Positions 46,047-55,700 of a DNA stretch of 64,000 nucleotides are shown one piece after another. The notes under the pieces were generated by a model. The model was not told where the DNA came from. It saw only the letters and a program-made list of their open reading frames with translations, and ran no database searches. The stretch's first letter is position 1; each line of letters opens with the position of its first letter. The DNA is taken from contig NZ_JASDDK010000003.1 of the NCBI RefSeq assembly GCF_030407435.1, positions 124,001 through 188,000 on the forward strand, given 5' to 3'. The stretch comes from Winogradskyella bathintestinalis (GTDB lineage: Bacteria; Bacteroidota; Bacteroidia; Flavobacteriales; Flavobacteriaceae). A program made the position numbers and the translations under genes.

Positions 46047-47921
46047 ATGAAAAATATATATCGTCTTTTAAGCTTGTTTTTAGTAATTACGTATTCAAGT
46101 TTCGGACAAAATAAACACACAGAAAAAGCAGATAAACTTTACAATGGCTATCAATATGTTGACGCTATTGAAGCTTATCAAAAAATTGTTGCCGATAATG
46201 AGGCAGATACCTATGTCTATAAGCAATTAGCGGATAGTTATTATAAAATATTTAATATAGCAGAAGCTTCAAAATGGTATAAAAAAGCATTGGAAAACAA
46301 TCAAGATGCGGAAACCCATTTTCGCTATGCACAAGTTCTAAAATCGCAAGGTGAGTATGATGCTGCCAATAAACGAATGGATGTATTCGCAAAAATGAAT
46401 CCAGAAGATGTACGTGCAAAGGCGCATTTAAAAAATCCTAATTATATGCCACAATTAGCTGATATTTCTAAAACATTTAATGTTGAAAAAGTTGACATCA
46501 ATGACGACAAGCAGAGTGATTTTGGCGCGGTGCTATCTAATGACAATATCCTATATTTTGTAAGCACAAGAAAAACATCAGGAAAAGAAGACGCATGGAC
46601 TAATCAACCTTATTTGGATATTTATAAATCAGTGAGAAATGATGATGGTACATTATCAGATCCTGAAGACGTTGAAGATTTAAACACAATGTTTCATGAT
46701 GGTCCTATATCGATTACTGCAGATGGAAAAACCATGTATTTTTCGAGAGATGGCCATACCGAAGGGTTTTTTAAGAAGAACAAGAAAAAACGTATAAAAG
46801 TTGCGCAACAAGGTATTTATAAAGCGACTTTAATTGAAGGCAAATGGGAAAATATTAAAGCCTTACCAATAAATAGTAAGGATTATACGGTAAGTCACCC
46901 AAGTATAAGCAGCGATGGTAAAACCCTTTATTTTGCGTCAAATATGCCAAGTGGGTTTGGAGATACCGATATCTGGAAAATAAGTGTCAATGAGGATACA
47001 TACGGAGAACCCGAAAATTTAGGGCCACTTGTAAACACTTCAGGCAAGGAAGGCTTTCCCTATATAAGCGAAGATAGAATATTGTATTTCGCTTCAAGTG
47101 GACGACAAGGTTTTGGGGGACTGGATATTTTTAAATTTGATGTAAATGAAAATAAAGAAGCAGAAAATTTGGGAAACGCACTAAACACTAAAAGAGACGA
47201 TTTTGCTTTTAGTGTGAACAATACATTTAAAGTCGGTTATTTTTCTTCAAACAGATCTGGAGTTGATAATATTTATATAGCCACTCCTATTTGCCAGTTT
47301 CAAACTGTAACTATGGTCAAGAATGCAGAATCTGGTGCTGTTTTGTCTAATGCAAATGTTACGATATTAGATGGACAGCTTAATGAAATGGCTTCAAAAA
47401 GATCCGATAAAAACGGTAAAGCAAGCTTTAATGTCAGTTGCGATAACACTTATACGCTACATGTGTCGATAGATGGTTATGAATCAGGTTCTTTTAAAGT
47501 TGAAAAGTCCGATGGAAAAGAAGTGATCGTCAACGCAAATTTAAAGCCTATAAATGAAATGATTACGGATACCGAAGTAAAATTGAACAACATTTACTTC
47601 GAATTTAATAAAAGTAATATTACTAATCGGGGAGCATTGGAATTAGACCGATTGGTAGAAGTCATGAAAGATCATCCAGATATGAAAATTTTGGTAAGAT
47701 CGCATACCGATTCTAAGGGAAGTGCGGATTACAACTTGAAACTTTCTGATAAGAGAGCACAGTCAACCATGCAATATTTAATTTCTCAAGGCATCAATGC
47801 TGATCGATTATCTGCAAAAGGTATGGGACAGACGGATCCGAAAATAGATTGTAAATCTGATTGTACCGAAGACGAGGATGCACAAAATAGACGTTCCGAG
47901 TTTTTAATTGTTACAAAGTAA
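46047..47921 (+). CDS. PorE-like OmpA-family protein (TPR, propeller, OmpA domain)
   Basis: A 624-aa envelope protein with signal peptide ending SSFGQ. Domains: TPR-like helices (about 20-115: ADKLYNGYQYVDAIEAYQKI), a WD40-like/PD40 propeller (about 145-395: SDFGAVLSNDNILYFVSTRK, DGKTMYFSRDG, DGKTLYFASNMPSGFGDTDI, GRQGFGGLDIF), a carboxypeptidase-regulatory-like domain (about 410-490), and a C-terminal OmpA domain (about 505-620: IYFEFNKSNI, VRSHTDSKGSADYNLKLSDK, RLSAKGMGQTDP, NRRSEFLIV) that should bind peptidoglycan. This order matches PorE of the T9SS. It has no lipobox. Its position directly after PorP/SprF supports a role in anchoring the type B secretion or attachment complex to the cell wall. 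Confidence 0.92.
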   Translation: MKNIYRLLSLFLVITYSSFGQNKHTEKADKLYNGYQYVDAIEAYQKIVADNEADTYVYKQLADSYYKIFNIAEASKWYKKALENNQDAETHFRYAQVLKSQGEYDAANKRMDVFAKMNPEDVRAKAHLKNPNYMPQLADISKTFNVEKVDINDDKQSDFGAVLSNDNILYFVSTRKTSGKEDAWTNQPYLDIYKSVRNDDGTLSDPEDVEDLNTMFHDGPISITADGKTMYFSRDGHTEGFFKKNKKKRIKVAQQGIYKATLIEGKWENIKALPINSKDYTVSHPSISSDGKTLYFASNMPSGFGDTDIWKISVNEDTYGEPENLGPLVNTSGKEGFPYISEDRILYFASSGRQGFGGLDIFKFDVNENKEAENLGNALNTKRDDFAFSVNNTFKVGYFSSNRSGVDNIYIATPICQFQTVTMVKNAESGAVLSNANVTILDGQLNEMASKRSDKNGKASFNVSCDNTYTLHVSIDGYESGSFKVEKSDGKEVIVNANLKPINEMITDTEVKLNNIYFEFNKSNITNRGALELDRLVEVMKDHPDMKILVRSHTDSKGSADYNLKLSDKRAQSTMQYLISQGINADRLSAKGMGQTDPKIDCKSDCTEDEDAQNRRSEFLIVTK

Positions 47922-48119
47922 CAACCAAATATAACGATATTAACAGGCAAATTTTTTTTAGAAAAGATTTGAATCATATACTTTTATATCAATTGATGAT
48001 TGATAAAAATTGAATTTTAGTTTCTATAAAAAAGTAAAACACAACAGACAAGACTTTGACCTTTTAAAAAATTAGAAGCATTAAAGTCAGTTTGTTAGGC
48101 AGATGCATAAAAATAATAA

Positions 48120-51100
48120 ATGAAGAAGATTTTACTCTTAATAATTTGTATAGTACTTTTTTCAAACCTACAAGCACAAGAACCAAATGATTGTATTGAT
48201 GCTGTAGTAATATGTGGTAACGGTACATTTTCATCTAATGCAACAGGATCTGGTGATGATTTTGAGATCAACGGTTGTGGAGGTTTTGAGCATAACTCAT
48301 TGTGGTTAGAAGTAAATATAGTTCAGGCAGGGACTTTAGGCTTTAATCTCATTCCTGATGATCCAGACATTATGGTCGATTATGATTTCTGGGTATTCGA
48401 GGCGAATAGCGTGTGTTCTAGTTTGGGGCCTATAATCCGTTGTGCCACTACAAACCCAAATGCAGCAGGACTTTCCGATAACCGAACAGGAATTAATGGA
48501 AGTACAACGTTAACCCAAACAGGACCTGGTGCTAATGGAAATGGTTATGTCTATTGGTTAAATGTCGAAGTCGGCGAATCTTATTTTATCGTTATTGATA
48601 GACCAGCAGGTGAAGGTGGATTTCAGTTGGAATGGACAGGAACAGCTACAGAAGGCACTGGAGCTTTTCCCGCTCCACCAGAAGCTAATGAAATTGAAGA
48701 TGTTAAGCAATGCAGCAGTAATCCAGATATTGCTGTATTCAATCTTGACGGTTTAAAACCGAGTATCAATGCAGAATCAGATATTACCATAGACTTCTAC
48801 GAGACAATTGCGGACGCCACAGACGATATTAATGAATTACCTGGAATATACGCTAATACTGACAATCCGCAGCAAATCTATGCCAAAGTAAAATCTGGAG
48901 TCACCGATTGTTATACTTTAGTTGATTTTAATTTAGTGGTTACACCGATCCCTACAGCTGCAGTAGTAGCGTCGAGTGCCGCCATTTGTGAAGGAGAAGA
49001 AGTGATATTTACCATCACGGCTACACCAGATTCTATGGTGCGTTATAATATAAATGGTGGCACAACGGAAGAAATTATTATTGATAATACAGGTACGGCG
49101 ACCTTAGTTCAAAACCCAACCATAGATACGGTATTTAATCTAGAGGATGCACAAATTTTGAGTGCAACAGATACTGTAGTTTGTTCCCAGGTATTGACCG
49201 ACATGGCTTCGGTCACCGTAAGTTCCAATACAGCACCAACCATAGTTAATAATTCGCCAATTTGTGAAGGAGATGATGGTGAGCTACAGTTTTCAGGTGA
49301 TCCTAATGCCACAATTTCTTATGCTATAGAAGGTGGGGTTACTCAAAACTTTAATTTAGATGCCTTAGGAAATTTCACGCTAACACTGCCTGCATTAAAC
49401 ATCAATACTAGTATTGAAATTATTTCAGTAACCAGTGCAGCACCATCTAATTGTGAACAGATCTTAAATATTTCGGAAAGCATTATGGTGAATTCGTTGC
49501 CAACCGTTATAGATCCAGAGCCTTTATTGGCATGTGATAATGGAATTAATCCTAATTCCGCACCATTTAATTTAGACGATCAAAGTGCAGCTATTTCCAA
49601 TAACGCACCCAATGTTACAGTTACTTATTACGCTACACAGTTTTTAGCCGAAGCAGGAAATACAACTGATGCTTTGACATCTCCATATAATAGCATTTCC
49701 CCGAATCAAATTATTTTTGTTCGTGTTGAAAGCGATTTGGGATGCACCGCATTTACTACAATGAGCTTACAAGTTGTTGGCGCACCCATTGCTAATACGG
49801 CTACAGCTTTAATATCATGTGACACGAATAATTTAGGAATCGGAACTTTTGATTTAACTCAAGCCGAAGCTGAGGTCATCGCAGGAAACACATTTACTGT
49901 TCAAGTTTCTTATTTTATGTCATTGGCAGAAGCCGATGCGGGAATGCCTTTCATTACAGACCCAACGGCATTTGAGAATACAGATCCTTATAACCAAACC
50001 GTTTATGTTCGTGTTGATACTGATGCTAATGGAACTGATTGTTATAACACGTCTACATTAAATTTAGAAGTATTCGATACTCCAATTATTACCACTCCAG
50101 AAGCACTTGAAACTTGTGATGATGCTAGCAACGATGGTTTGGCATCATTTAATTTGGATGATCAAACACCAATAATATTAAATGGGGCGACTGGAATTAC
50201 TGTAACGTATCACGAATCACAAACCGATGCAGAAAACAATGACGGTTCTCTTCCAAGTTTATATACGAATGATAGTAACAATCAAACCATATATGTTCGT
50301 GCAGAAAATGATCTGAACACTGATTGTTTTACAACTACCACTTTCGATCTTATAGTGAACCCGCTTCCAACCTTAATAGCGGCAACACCTTTAGAAGTCT
50401 GTGATGACGGAAATCCAGATGGTCTTACTGAAATGGATCTGAGTATTAAAAATGCTGAAATAACAGGAAATAATCCCAACTATTCGGTAAGTTATTATGA
50501 AACTATAGCAGATGCAATTTCAGAAACAGATGCGCTGCCAACGTTATATACTAACACCAGCAACGGACAAATTCTACAGGTCCGTGTAGAAAATACCATT
50601 ACGGAATGTTTTAATTTTTCAACTTTAGAACTGCTTGTACAACAAGCACCGGTGGCAAACGATCCGACACCTTTAGATTTCTGTGATCCCGATAGCGATG
50701 GTTTCGGAACCTTTGACTTAACGAGTAAGGATGATGAGATAACAGGTGGCGATGCGACATTAACGGTTAGTTACCACGAAACGATGGCAGATGCCGATAA
50801 CAACGTCAACCCAGTATCAAGTCCTTACAATAATATTGTGATAAACTCGCAAACACTTTATGCTCGTGTGGAAAGTTCCACGATTTCTACGGATTGTGAT
50901 ACCATAGTGACCATGGAGATTATTGTTAACCAAACACCACAGTTGGGAGGTACAGCACCCGAACCTTTTGAGATTTGCGATGACAGCTCAGTAGATGGTT
51001 ATGGGCAGTTTGACCTTACGAGCAAAGTTTCTGAGATTCTTCAGAATATAGCAGACCCAACATTATATACCGTATCATTTTATCTGAACGAAACCGATGC

Positions 51101-54071
51101 GGATGAGGCATTAAATGCTATAATGAATGAAACGAACTATACTAATAGTGATGATTTTAATCAAACTTTATGGGTTAGGGTAGAAGATAATGTATCAGGC
51201 TGTTATAAATTGACAACATTAGAGTTACTCGTAAATCCAATTCCTATATTGGTTCAAACCGTACCTTTAATGCTTTGTGATGATAATAATCCGGGTGATC
51301 AAATTGAAGCCTTCACGTTGGAAGATGCTTCAAATGAAATACTCAACGGGCAATCTGGCATTGATTTAACGTATTTTGAAACACAAGCTGATTTAGATGC
51401 TGATACCAATCCGCTTTCAAGTCCTTATGAAAATATCGAAAACCCACAAACTATATTTGTAAAAGCGATCAATTCTGAAACTGGTTGTGTTAATACATCA
51501 TTATTAACATTACGGGTAAGGCCAATTCCGTCCCCAACAGCCCCAATGGATTTAGAACTCTGCGACGATGATGCAGATGGATTTACCGAATTTAATTTAG
51601 AAGATAGAACCATTGAAATTATGGGCGGGGAATTAGATATTGAAATAACGTATCACGAAACTCTAGAAGATGCCAATACTGGCAGCAATGCTATTGCAAG
51701 TCCATATACCAATATTGTAATTGATGAACAAACCATTTATATCCGAGCCACTAACACTGTAACAGGTTGTTATGATATTTCCAAAACAATGACTATTCGT
51801 GTTTTAGAAATACCACAAGCACCAAATAATATAGAACCATATACTATATGTGATACAGATGCCAATGGTTTCGCACAATTTGATTTGACTTTAAAAAATT
51901 CAGAAATTATAGGAAATCAAACCGATGTTAATCTAACCTATCATATTTCACAGGCTGATGCATTATTAGGAAATAATCCGATATCAACCCCTGCAAGTTA
52001 CACTAATACTGCTAATCCACAGACCATTTTTGTTCGTTTGAAAAACGATAATAACGTTTGTTCTGATTTAGGTTCTTTCGAAATTAGCGTAGAGTTACCA
52101 CCAGAAGCCATACAGCCATCACCATTGGAACTATGTGATGATGACATTGCCGATGAAATTACGACATTTAACCTGACCGTTAAAAACGATGAAATCACAG
52201 GAGGTGAAGGGAGCTGGAGTGTTGCTTATTATGAAACATTGGCTAATGCACAAGATGAAACCGATGCTGTAAATGCAGAAGCTTATACCAACACAGCCAT
52301 AGGTACTGCGGAAGCCAATCCACAAACCTTAATCGCTGTTGTAACTGATACTGATACGGGTTGTACGGATATGGTTACACTGACCATCCGCGTAATACCT
52401 AACCCAACACCAACAGCGCTATTGCCAGATTTGGAATTATGTGATGTTGAAAATACTGGAGATATGGAAGAGGTATTTGATTTAACGACCAATGAACTTT
52501 TAGTGTTCAATGGGGAAGCAAATGTGTCCGCAAGTTATTACGATAGCTACCAAGCAGCAGAGATAGGACTCGATGCCATAACTGATCCTACACAGTTTCA
52601 AAATACAAGTACTCCTCAACAAATTTATATACGTGTTGCCAACAACATTACTGAATGTTTTACTATTGTGGATTTTACTTTAATCGTTAATCCATTGCCA
52701 GAAGTGGTTGCAATCACGGATTTTATACAATGCGAACTTTTTACCGACGGCATCGCCAATTTTGACTTGAAGACCAAAGACGCCGAAGTATTGAACGGAC
52801 AGGATCCCTCACAATTTATAGTGAGTTACCATGAAAGTCAAACCGATGCGGATGAAGGCATGAACGCCGTGGTAAGTCCATATATCAACACCATGAACTT
52901 GCAAACAATCCATGTAAGGATTACCAATAGCGATACCGAATGTTTTGTTAGCTCACAGCTGTTTACGCTCGAGGTTCAAGAAGCAGCGCAGGCCAATCCT
53001 AATATGGATGCGATACTTTACGAGACATGTGATGGCAATATGGAAACGGACGGTAATCCAGCCAACGACAGTGCACAATTTAATTTAGCAATAAAAGACA
53101 CAGAGGTGTTAGACGGCCAAAATCCATTAAATTATATGGTGACTTATTATGCTACCGAAGATGATGCAAATAATAATGTCAATCCATTACCAACCTTGTA
53201 TGAAAATGTAGTAAATCCACAAGTGATCTATGCAAGGGTGGATAATGATACGCCAGATACAATAACAGGAGAGGACACGTCCATTTGCTATGCTTTAGCC
53301 GAAATAACGCTGAAAGTCAGTCAGTTGCCAGAATTCGACTTGGATGATAGTTATACCTTGTGTGTAAACACGAACGGTAGTGAAGTTTTGGATACATTGG
53401 TTATAGATACGAACTTGTCTGCAACGGACTATAGTTTTGTGTGGTATTTTAATGAAACAGAACTGAAAGGTGAGACTGGACCGAGTCTAATGCCCAGCCA
53501 AGGAGGTACGTATCGTGTCGACGTTACCAATTTGATTACCAATTGTTTTAATACGGATAGCGCAGAGGTACACGAAAGCGGCCCTCCAAACATTTCCGTT
53601 ACTCTACTATCACAAGCTTTTGCGGATAACCATGTTATAAAAGTGGAAGTGATATCGGGAGATGAATTTGGTGATTATGAATTCAGTCTCGATGATGGCC
53701 CATGGCAAGATGAAACCTTATTTAATAGCGTATCACCAGGCCAGCATCATATCATAGCAAGAGACAAAAACGGCTGTGGTTCTACTACCGAATCCGTATT
53801 TATCATTGATTACCCGTTATATTTTACGCCTAATGGAGATGGCCAGAACGAAACATGGAATATCGATGGTATCGATGGTTCTGCAAAAATCTACATCTTT
53901 GATCGTTACGGAAAGCTGTTGAAGCAGATAAGTCCCACAGGTTTAGGCTGGGACGGTATATATAATGGTAATGCTATGCCAACTAATAGTTATTGGTTTA
54001 CAGTAGAATATAACGAGCCTTTGACTGGAGAACGTAAAGAATTTCGAGCGTATTTTACTTTGAAGCGGTAA
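48120..54071 (+). CDS. Giant T9SS type B repeat adhesin (gliding-motility-type C-terminus)
   Basis: A 1983-aa surface protein. Signal peptide MKKILLLIICIVLFSNLQAQ, a PPC-like N-terminal domain (about 20-185: EPNDCIDAVVICGNGTFSSN), then about 14 repeats of about 90-110 residues up to about 1780. Each has the layout CDD...DG...FDL...EI.G, VTYHET..DA, a PYTN.....QTIYVRVEN, ..T.C, and a linking L.V.P.P. The first repeat is degenerate and is followed by two Ig-like inserts. A last Ig-like part and the type B sorting domain (YFTPNGDGQNETWNIDG, IYIFDRYGKLLKQI, GNAMPTNSYWFTVEY) close it. The many aligned Asp residues suggest Ca2+ binding. It is 198 nt downstream of the PorE-like gene and ends at a strong terminator. 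Confidence 0.93.
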   Translation: MKKILLLIICIVLFSNLQAQEPNDCIDAVVICGNGTFSSNATGSGDDFEINGCGGFEHNSLWLEVNIVQAGTLGFNLIPDDPDIMVDYDFWVFEANSVCSSLGPIIRCATTNPNAAGLSDNRTGINGSTTLTQTGPGANGNGYVYWLNVEVGESYFIVIDRPAGEGGFQLEWTGTATEGTGAFPAPPEANEIEDVKQCSSNPDIAVFNLDGLKPSINAESDITIDFYETIADATDDINELPGIYANTDNPQQIYAKVKSGVTDCYTLVDFNLVVTPIPTAAVVASSAAICEGEEVIFTITATPDSMVRYNINGGTTEEIIIDNTGTATLVQNPTIDTVFNLEDAQILSATDTVVCSQVLTDMASVTVSSNTAPTIVNNSPICEGDDGELQFSGDPNATISYAIEGGVTQNFNLDALGNFTLTLPALNINTSIEIISVTSAAPSNCEQILNISESIMVNSLPTVIDPEPLLACDNGINPNSAPFNLDDQSAAISNNAPNVTVTYYATQFLAEAGNTTDALTSPYNSISPNQIIFVRVESDLGCTAFTTMSLQVVGAPIANTATALISCDTNNLGIGTFDLTQAEAEVIAGNTFTVQVSYFMSLAEADAGMPFITDPTAFENTDPYNQTVYVRVDTDANGTDCYNTSTLNLEVFDTPIITTPEALETCDDASNDGLASFNLDDQTPIILNGATGITVTYHESQTDAENNDGSLPSLYTNDSNNQTIYVRAENDLNTDCFTTTTFDLIVNPLPTLIAATPLEVCDDGNPDGLTEMDLSIKNAEITGNNPNYSVSYYETIADAISETDALPTLYTNTSNGQILQVRVENTITECFNFSTLELLVQQAPVANDPTPLDFCDPDSDGFGTFDLTSKDDEITGGDATLTVSYHETMADADNNVNPVSSPYNNIVINSQTLYARVESSTISTDCDTIVTMEIIVNQTPQLGGTAPEPFEICDDSSVDGYGQFDLTSKVSEILQNIADPTLYTVSFYLNETDADEALNAIMNETNYTNSDDFNQTLWVRVEDNVSGCYKLTTLELLVNPIPILVQTVPLMLCDDNNPGDQIEAFTLEDASNEILNGQSGIDLTYFETQADLDADTNPLSSPYENIENPQTIFVKAINSETGCVNTSLLTLRVRPIPSPTAPMDLELCDDDADGFTEFNLEDRTIEIMGGELDIEITYHETLEDANTGSNAIASPYTNIVIDEQTIYIRATNTVTGCYDISKTMTIRVLEIPQAPNNIEPYTICDTDANGFAQFDLTLKNSEIIGNQTDVNLTYHISQADALLGNNPISTPASYTNTANPQTIFVRLKNDNNVCSDLGSFEISVELPPEAIQPSPLELCDDDIADEITTFNLTVKNDEITGGEGSWSVAYYETLANAQDETDAVNAEAYTNTAIGTAEANPQTLIAVVTDTDTGCTDMVTLTIRVIPNPTPTALLPDLELCDVENTGDMEEVFDLTTNELLVFNGEANVSASYYDSYQAAEIGLDAITDPTQFQNTSTPQQIYIRVANNITECFTIVDFTLIVNPLPEVVAITDFIQCELFTDGIANFDLKTKDAEVLNGQDPSQFIVSYHESQTDADEGMNAVVSPYINTMNLQTIHVRITNSDTECFVSSQLFTLEVQEAAQANPNMDAILYETCDGNMETDGNPANDSAQFNLAIKDTEVLDGQNPLNYMVTYYATEDDANNNVNPLPTLYENVVNPQVIYARVDNDTPDTITGEDTSICYALAEITLKVSQLPEFDLDDSYTLCVNTNGSEVLDTLVIDTNLSATDYSFVWYFNETELKGETGPSLMPSQGGTYRVDVTNLITNCFNTDSAEVHESGPPNISVTLLSQAFADNHVIKVEVISGDEFGDYEFSLDDGPWQDETLFNSVSPGQHHIIARDKNGCGSTTESVFIIDYPLYFTPNGDGQNETWNIDGIDGSAKIYIFDRYGKLLKQISPTGLGWDGIYNGNAMPTNSYWFTVEYNEPLTGERKEFRAYFTLKR

Positions 54072-54090
54072 ACGAAATTATTTTAGAAAT

Positions 54091-54126
54091 AAACTGGATG
54101 ATAAAATGATCATTCAGTTTTTTTTT
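54091..54126 (+). terminator. Terminator of the adhesin cluster
   Basis: aaactggatgat (54091-54102) and atcattcagttt (54109-54120) pair along 12 bp with one G-U, with a 6-nt loop and a run of nine T residues (54118-54126). It lies 20 nt past the adhesin stop. Confidence 0.92.
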
Positions 54127-54524
54127 ATAGAAAAGTTTAAATATTCACCACGCATTATAATTTCTTTTGTTTTAGTTCAATCCTACATAGAAAACAAAAC
54201 GATTTCTGCCAATTCAACTTTTAAAGTTGAATAAAATGATGGTGAATGACTTATCTAAATGTTCATGGAATAATTACAAAACCTTTATTTTTTTTTTAAG
54301 CATTAAAAGTTATGCTGTAATATTATCCGTTTTAGCACTTTAATAATTTTATCCTAAGATTTATCTTTTTCGGGTAATTATCTATAATTTTGAAATGAGC
54401 AGTTAATCAGACACTAATATTTTTTAAGTGCCAATTTTTATCTCTTTTTAGTATAAGACATGTATTAATTAAATTGGTTTTCTTATACTGACGATGTGTA
54501 GAACTAATAAATCTGGTCAAAATT
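54127..54524. other. AT-rich intergenic region before the SRAP gene
   Basis: About 400 bases with long A/T runs and no hairpin, repeat or open frame worth naming. A poor TTTG...TAATATTT pair (spacing 22) upstream of the next gene is too loose to call a promoter. Confidence 0.5.
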
Positions 54525-55289
54525 ATGTGCTACGATATCAAAGCAAGTTACGAAGCTCAATTAAAAAGGGCAAAAAGGCGAGGTGATAAAAGAGCTATTG
54601 AAGAAATTATTGAAAATTTAATTCCTTATACGGATTTACCAATTTTCCATGCATCTGGTTTTAAGCATCCAGAAATGCTTATATACCCAGACGCTTCAAC
54701 GGATTATCCTATAGTTGCAACTTGGGGAATGGTTCCGCCCTGGATTTCAGATCAAGATCAAATAAAATCGATATGGAATAAAACATTGAATGCGAGAGGT
54801 GAAACGATATTTGAAAAACCGTCCTTTAAAACCGCAGCATTACACAATAGATGTTTGATTTATATCGATGGTTTTTATGAACATCACCACTTCGATAATA
54901 AAGTATATCCTTTCTTTATTCAACGACAAGATGAACAGCCAATTGCGTTAGCAGGTCTTTGGAATGAATGGGAGAATCCTGCAAATGGTGGTAAGATGAC
55001 AACATTTTCAATAGTAACCACAAAGGGTAATTCTTTAATGTCTAAAATACATAATAACCCCAAATTAAAAGGGCCAAGAATGCCGTTGATTCTGTCTCAA
55101 AAATTAGAAGATGAATGGCTAAAACCTATCGTTAATAACGATGATAAATTAAAAATTAAAGAAATTACCGAAGCTTCACCTAGCGTTGAATTAAAAGCAC
55201 ACACGGTAAATAAATTGAGAGGTAAAGATTATCTTGGAAATACAGAGTGTATTTCTAAAGCGGTAAATTATAAAGAATTAATTTTTTAA
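54525..55289 (+). CDS. SRAP-family DNA-protein crosslink protein (HMCES/YedK-like)
   Basis: A 254-aa protein that caps abasic sites in single-stranded DNA by a thiazolidine link through its N-terminal Cys. Seen: Cys2 right after Met1 (MCYDIKASYE), WGMVPPWI (67-74), LNARGET with Asn89, GFYEHHH with Glu119 (most relatives have GFYEW), FSIVTTKGNSLMSKIHNNP with His176, and RMPLIL. All residues of the active centre are present. An N-terminal ~20-residue basic helix (QLKRAKRRGDKR) is longer than in E. coli YedK. It is followed after 13 nt by the thioesterase gene on the same strand, so probably co-transcribed though unrelated in function. Confidence 0.94.
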   Translation: MCYDIKASYEAQLKRAKRRGDKRAIEEIIENLIPYTDLPIFHASGFKHPEMLIYPDASTDYPIVATWGMVPPWISDQDQIKSIWNKTLNARGETIFEKPSFKTAALHNRCLIYIDGFYEHHHFDNKVYPFFIQRQDEQPIALAGLWNEWENPANGGKMTTFSIVTTKGNSLMSKIHNNPKLKGPRMPLILSQKLEDEWLKPIVNNDDKLKIKEITEASPSVELKAHTVNKLRGKDYLGNTECISKAVNYKELIF

Positions 55290-55302
55290 ATATACAAGAT
55301 AT

Positions 55303-55695
55303 ATGATGAGATTTCACACCAGAAAATGGGTAAAACCAGAAGATTTAAATCCAAATGGTACATTATTCGGAGGACAACTTCTAGCATGGATCGATGAAGA
55401 AGCCGCACTTTATACTATTATTCAACTCGAAAATTCTAAAATTGTTACCAAATACATGTCTGAAATTAACTTTATGGCTTCTGCTAGACAAGGTGACATC
55501 ATTGAAATAGGAATTGAAGTAACTAAGTTTGGAAAATCGTCAATTACCTTAAAATGCGAAGTTCGTAATAAAATGACCAGAGAAACGATTCTTACGGTAG
55601 ATAATATTATAATGGTTAATCTGGGTGCTGATGGTAACCCAAAACCGCATAATAAAACTGAAGTTGAGTTTGTAAAGGACCGATTAAGTAATTAA
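55303..55695 (+). CDS. Acyl-CoA thioesterase (hotdog fold, YciA/ACOT type)
   Basis: A 130-aa single-hotdog acyl-CoA thioesterase, cytoplasmic. The typical segments are VKPEDLNPNGTLFGGQLLAW, with the conserved Asn, Gly and the helix start, then IDEEAALYTIIQ (Asp active-site region), INFMASARQGDIIEIGIEV, and the C-terminal VDNIIMVNLGADGNPKPH. The length is right for one domain, which would act as a dimer or hexamer. ATG 55303 and the next ATG at 55306 are both possible starts. It forms a pair with the SRAP gene and converges with the MscS gene 5 nt downstream. Confidence 0.92.
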   Translation: MMRFHTRKWVKPEDLNPNGTLFGGQLLAWIDEEAALYTIIQLENSKIVTKYMSEINFMASARQGDIIEIGIEVTKFGKSSITLKCEVRNKMTRETILTVDNIIMVNLGADGNPKPHNKTEVEFVKDRLSN

Positions 55696-55700
55696 TTGGT

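Noticed and set aside
48700-53330. Repeats that might be mistaken for a CRISPR or satellite array
   Set aside because: The period is about 300 bp, the DNA copies are strongly diverged and the frame is continuous; they are protein-domain repeats.
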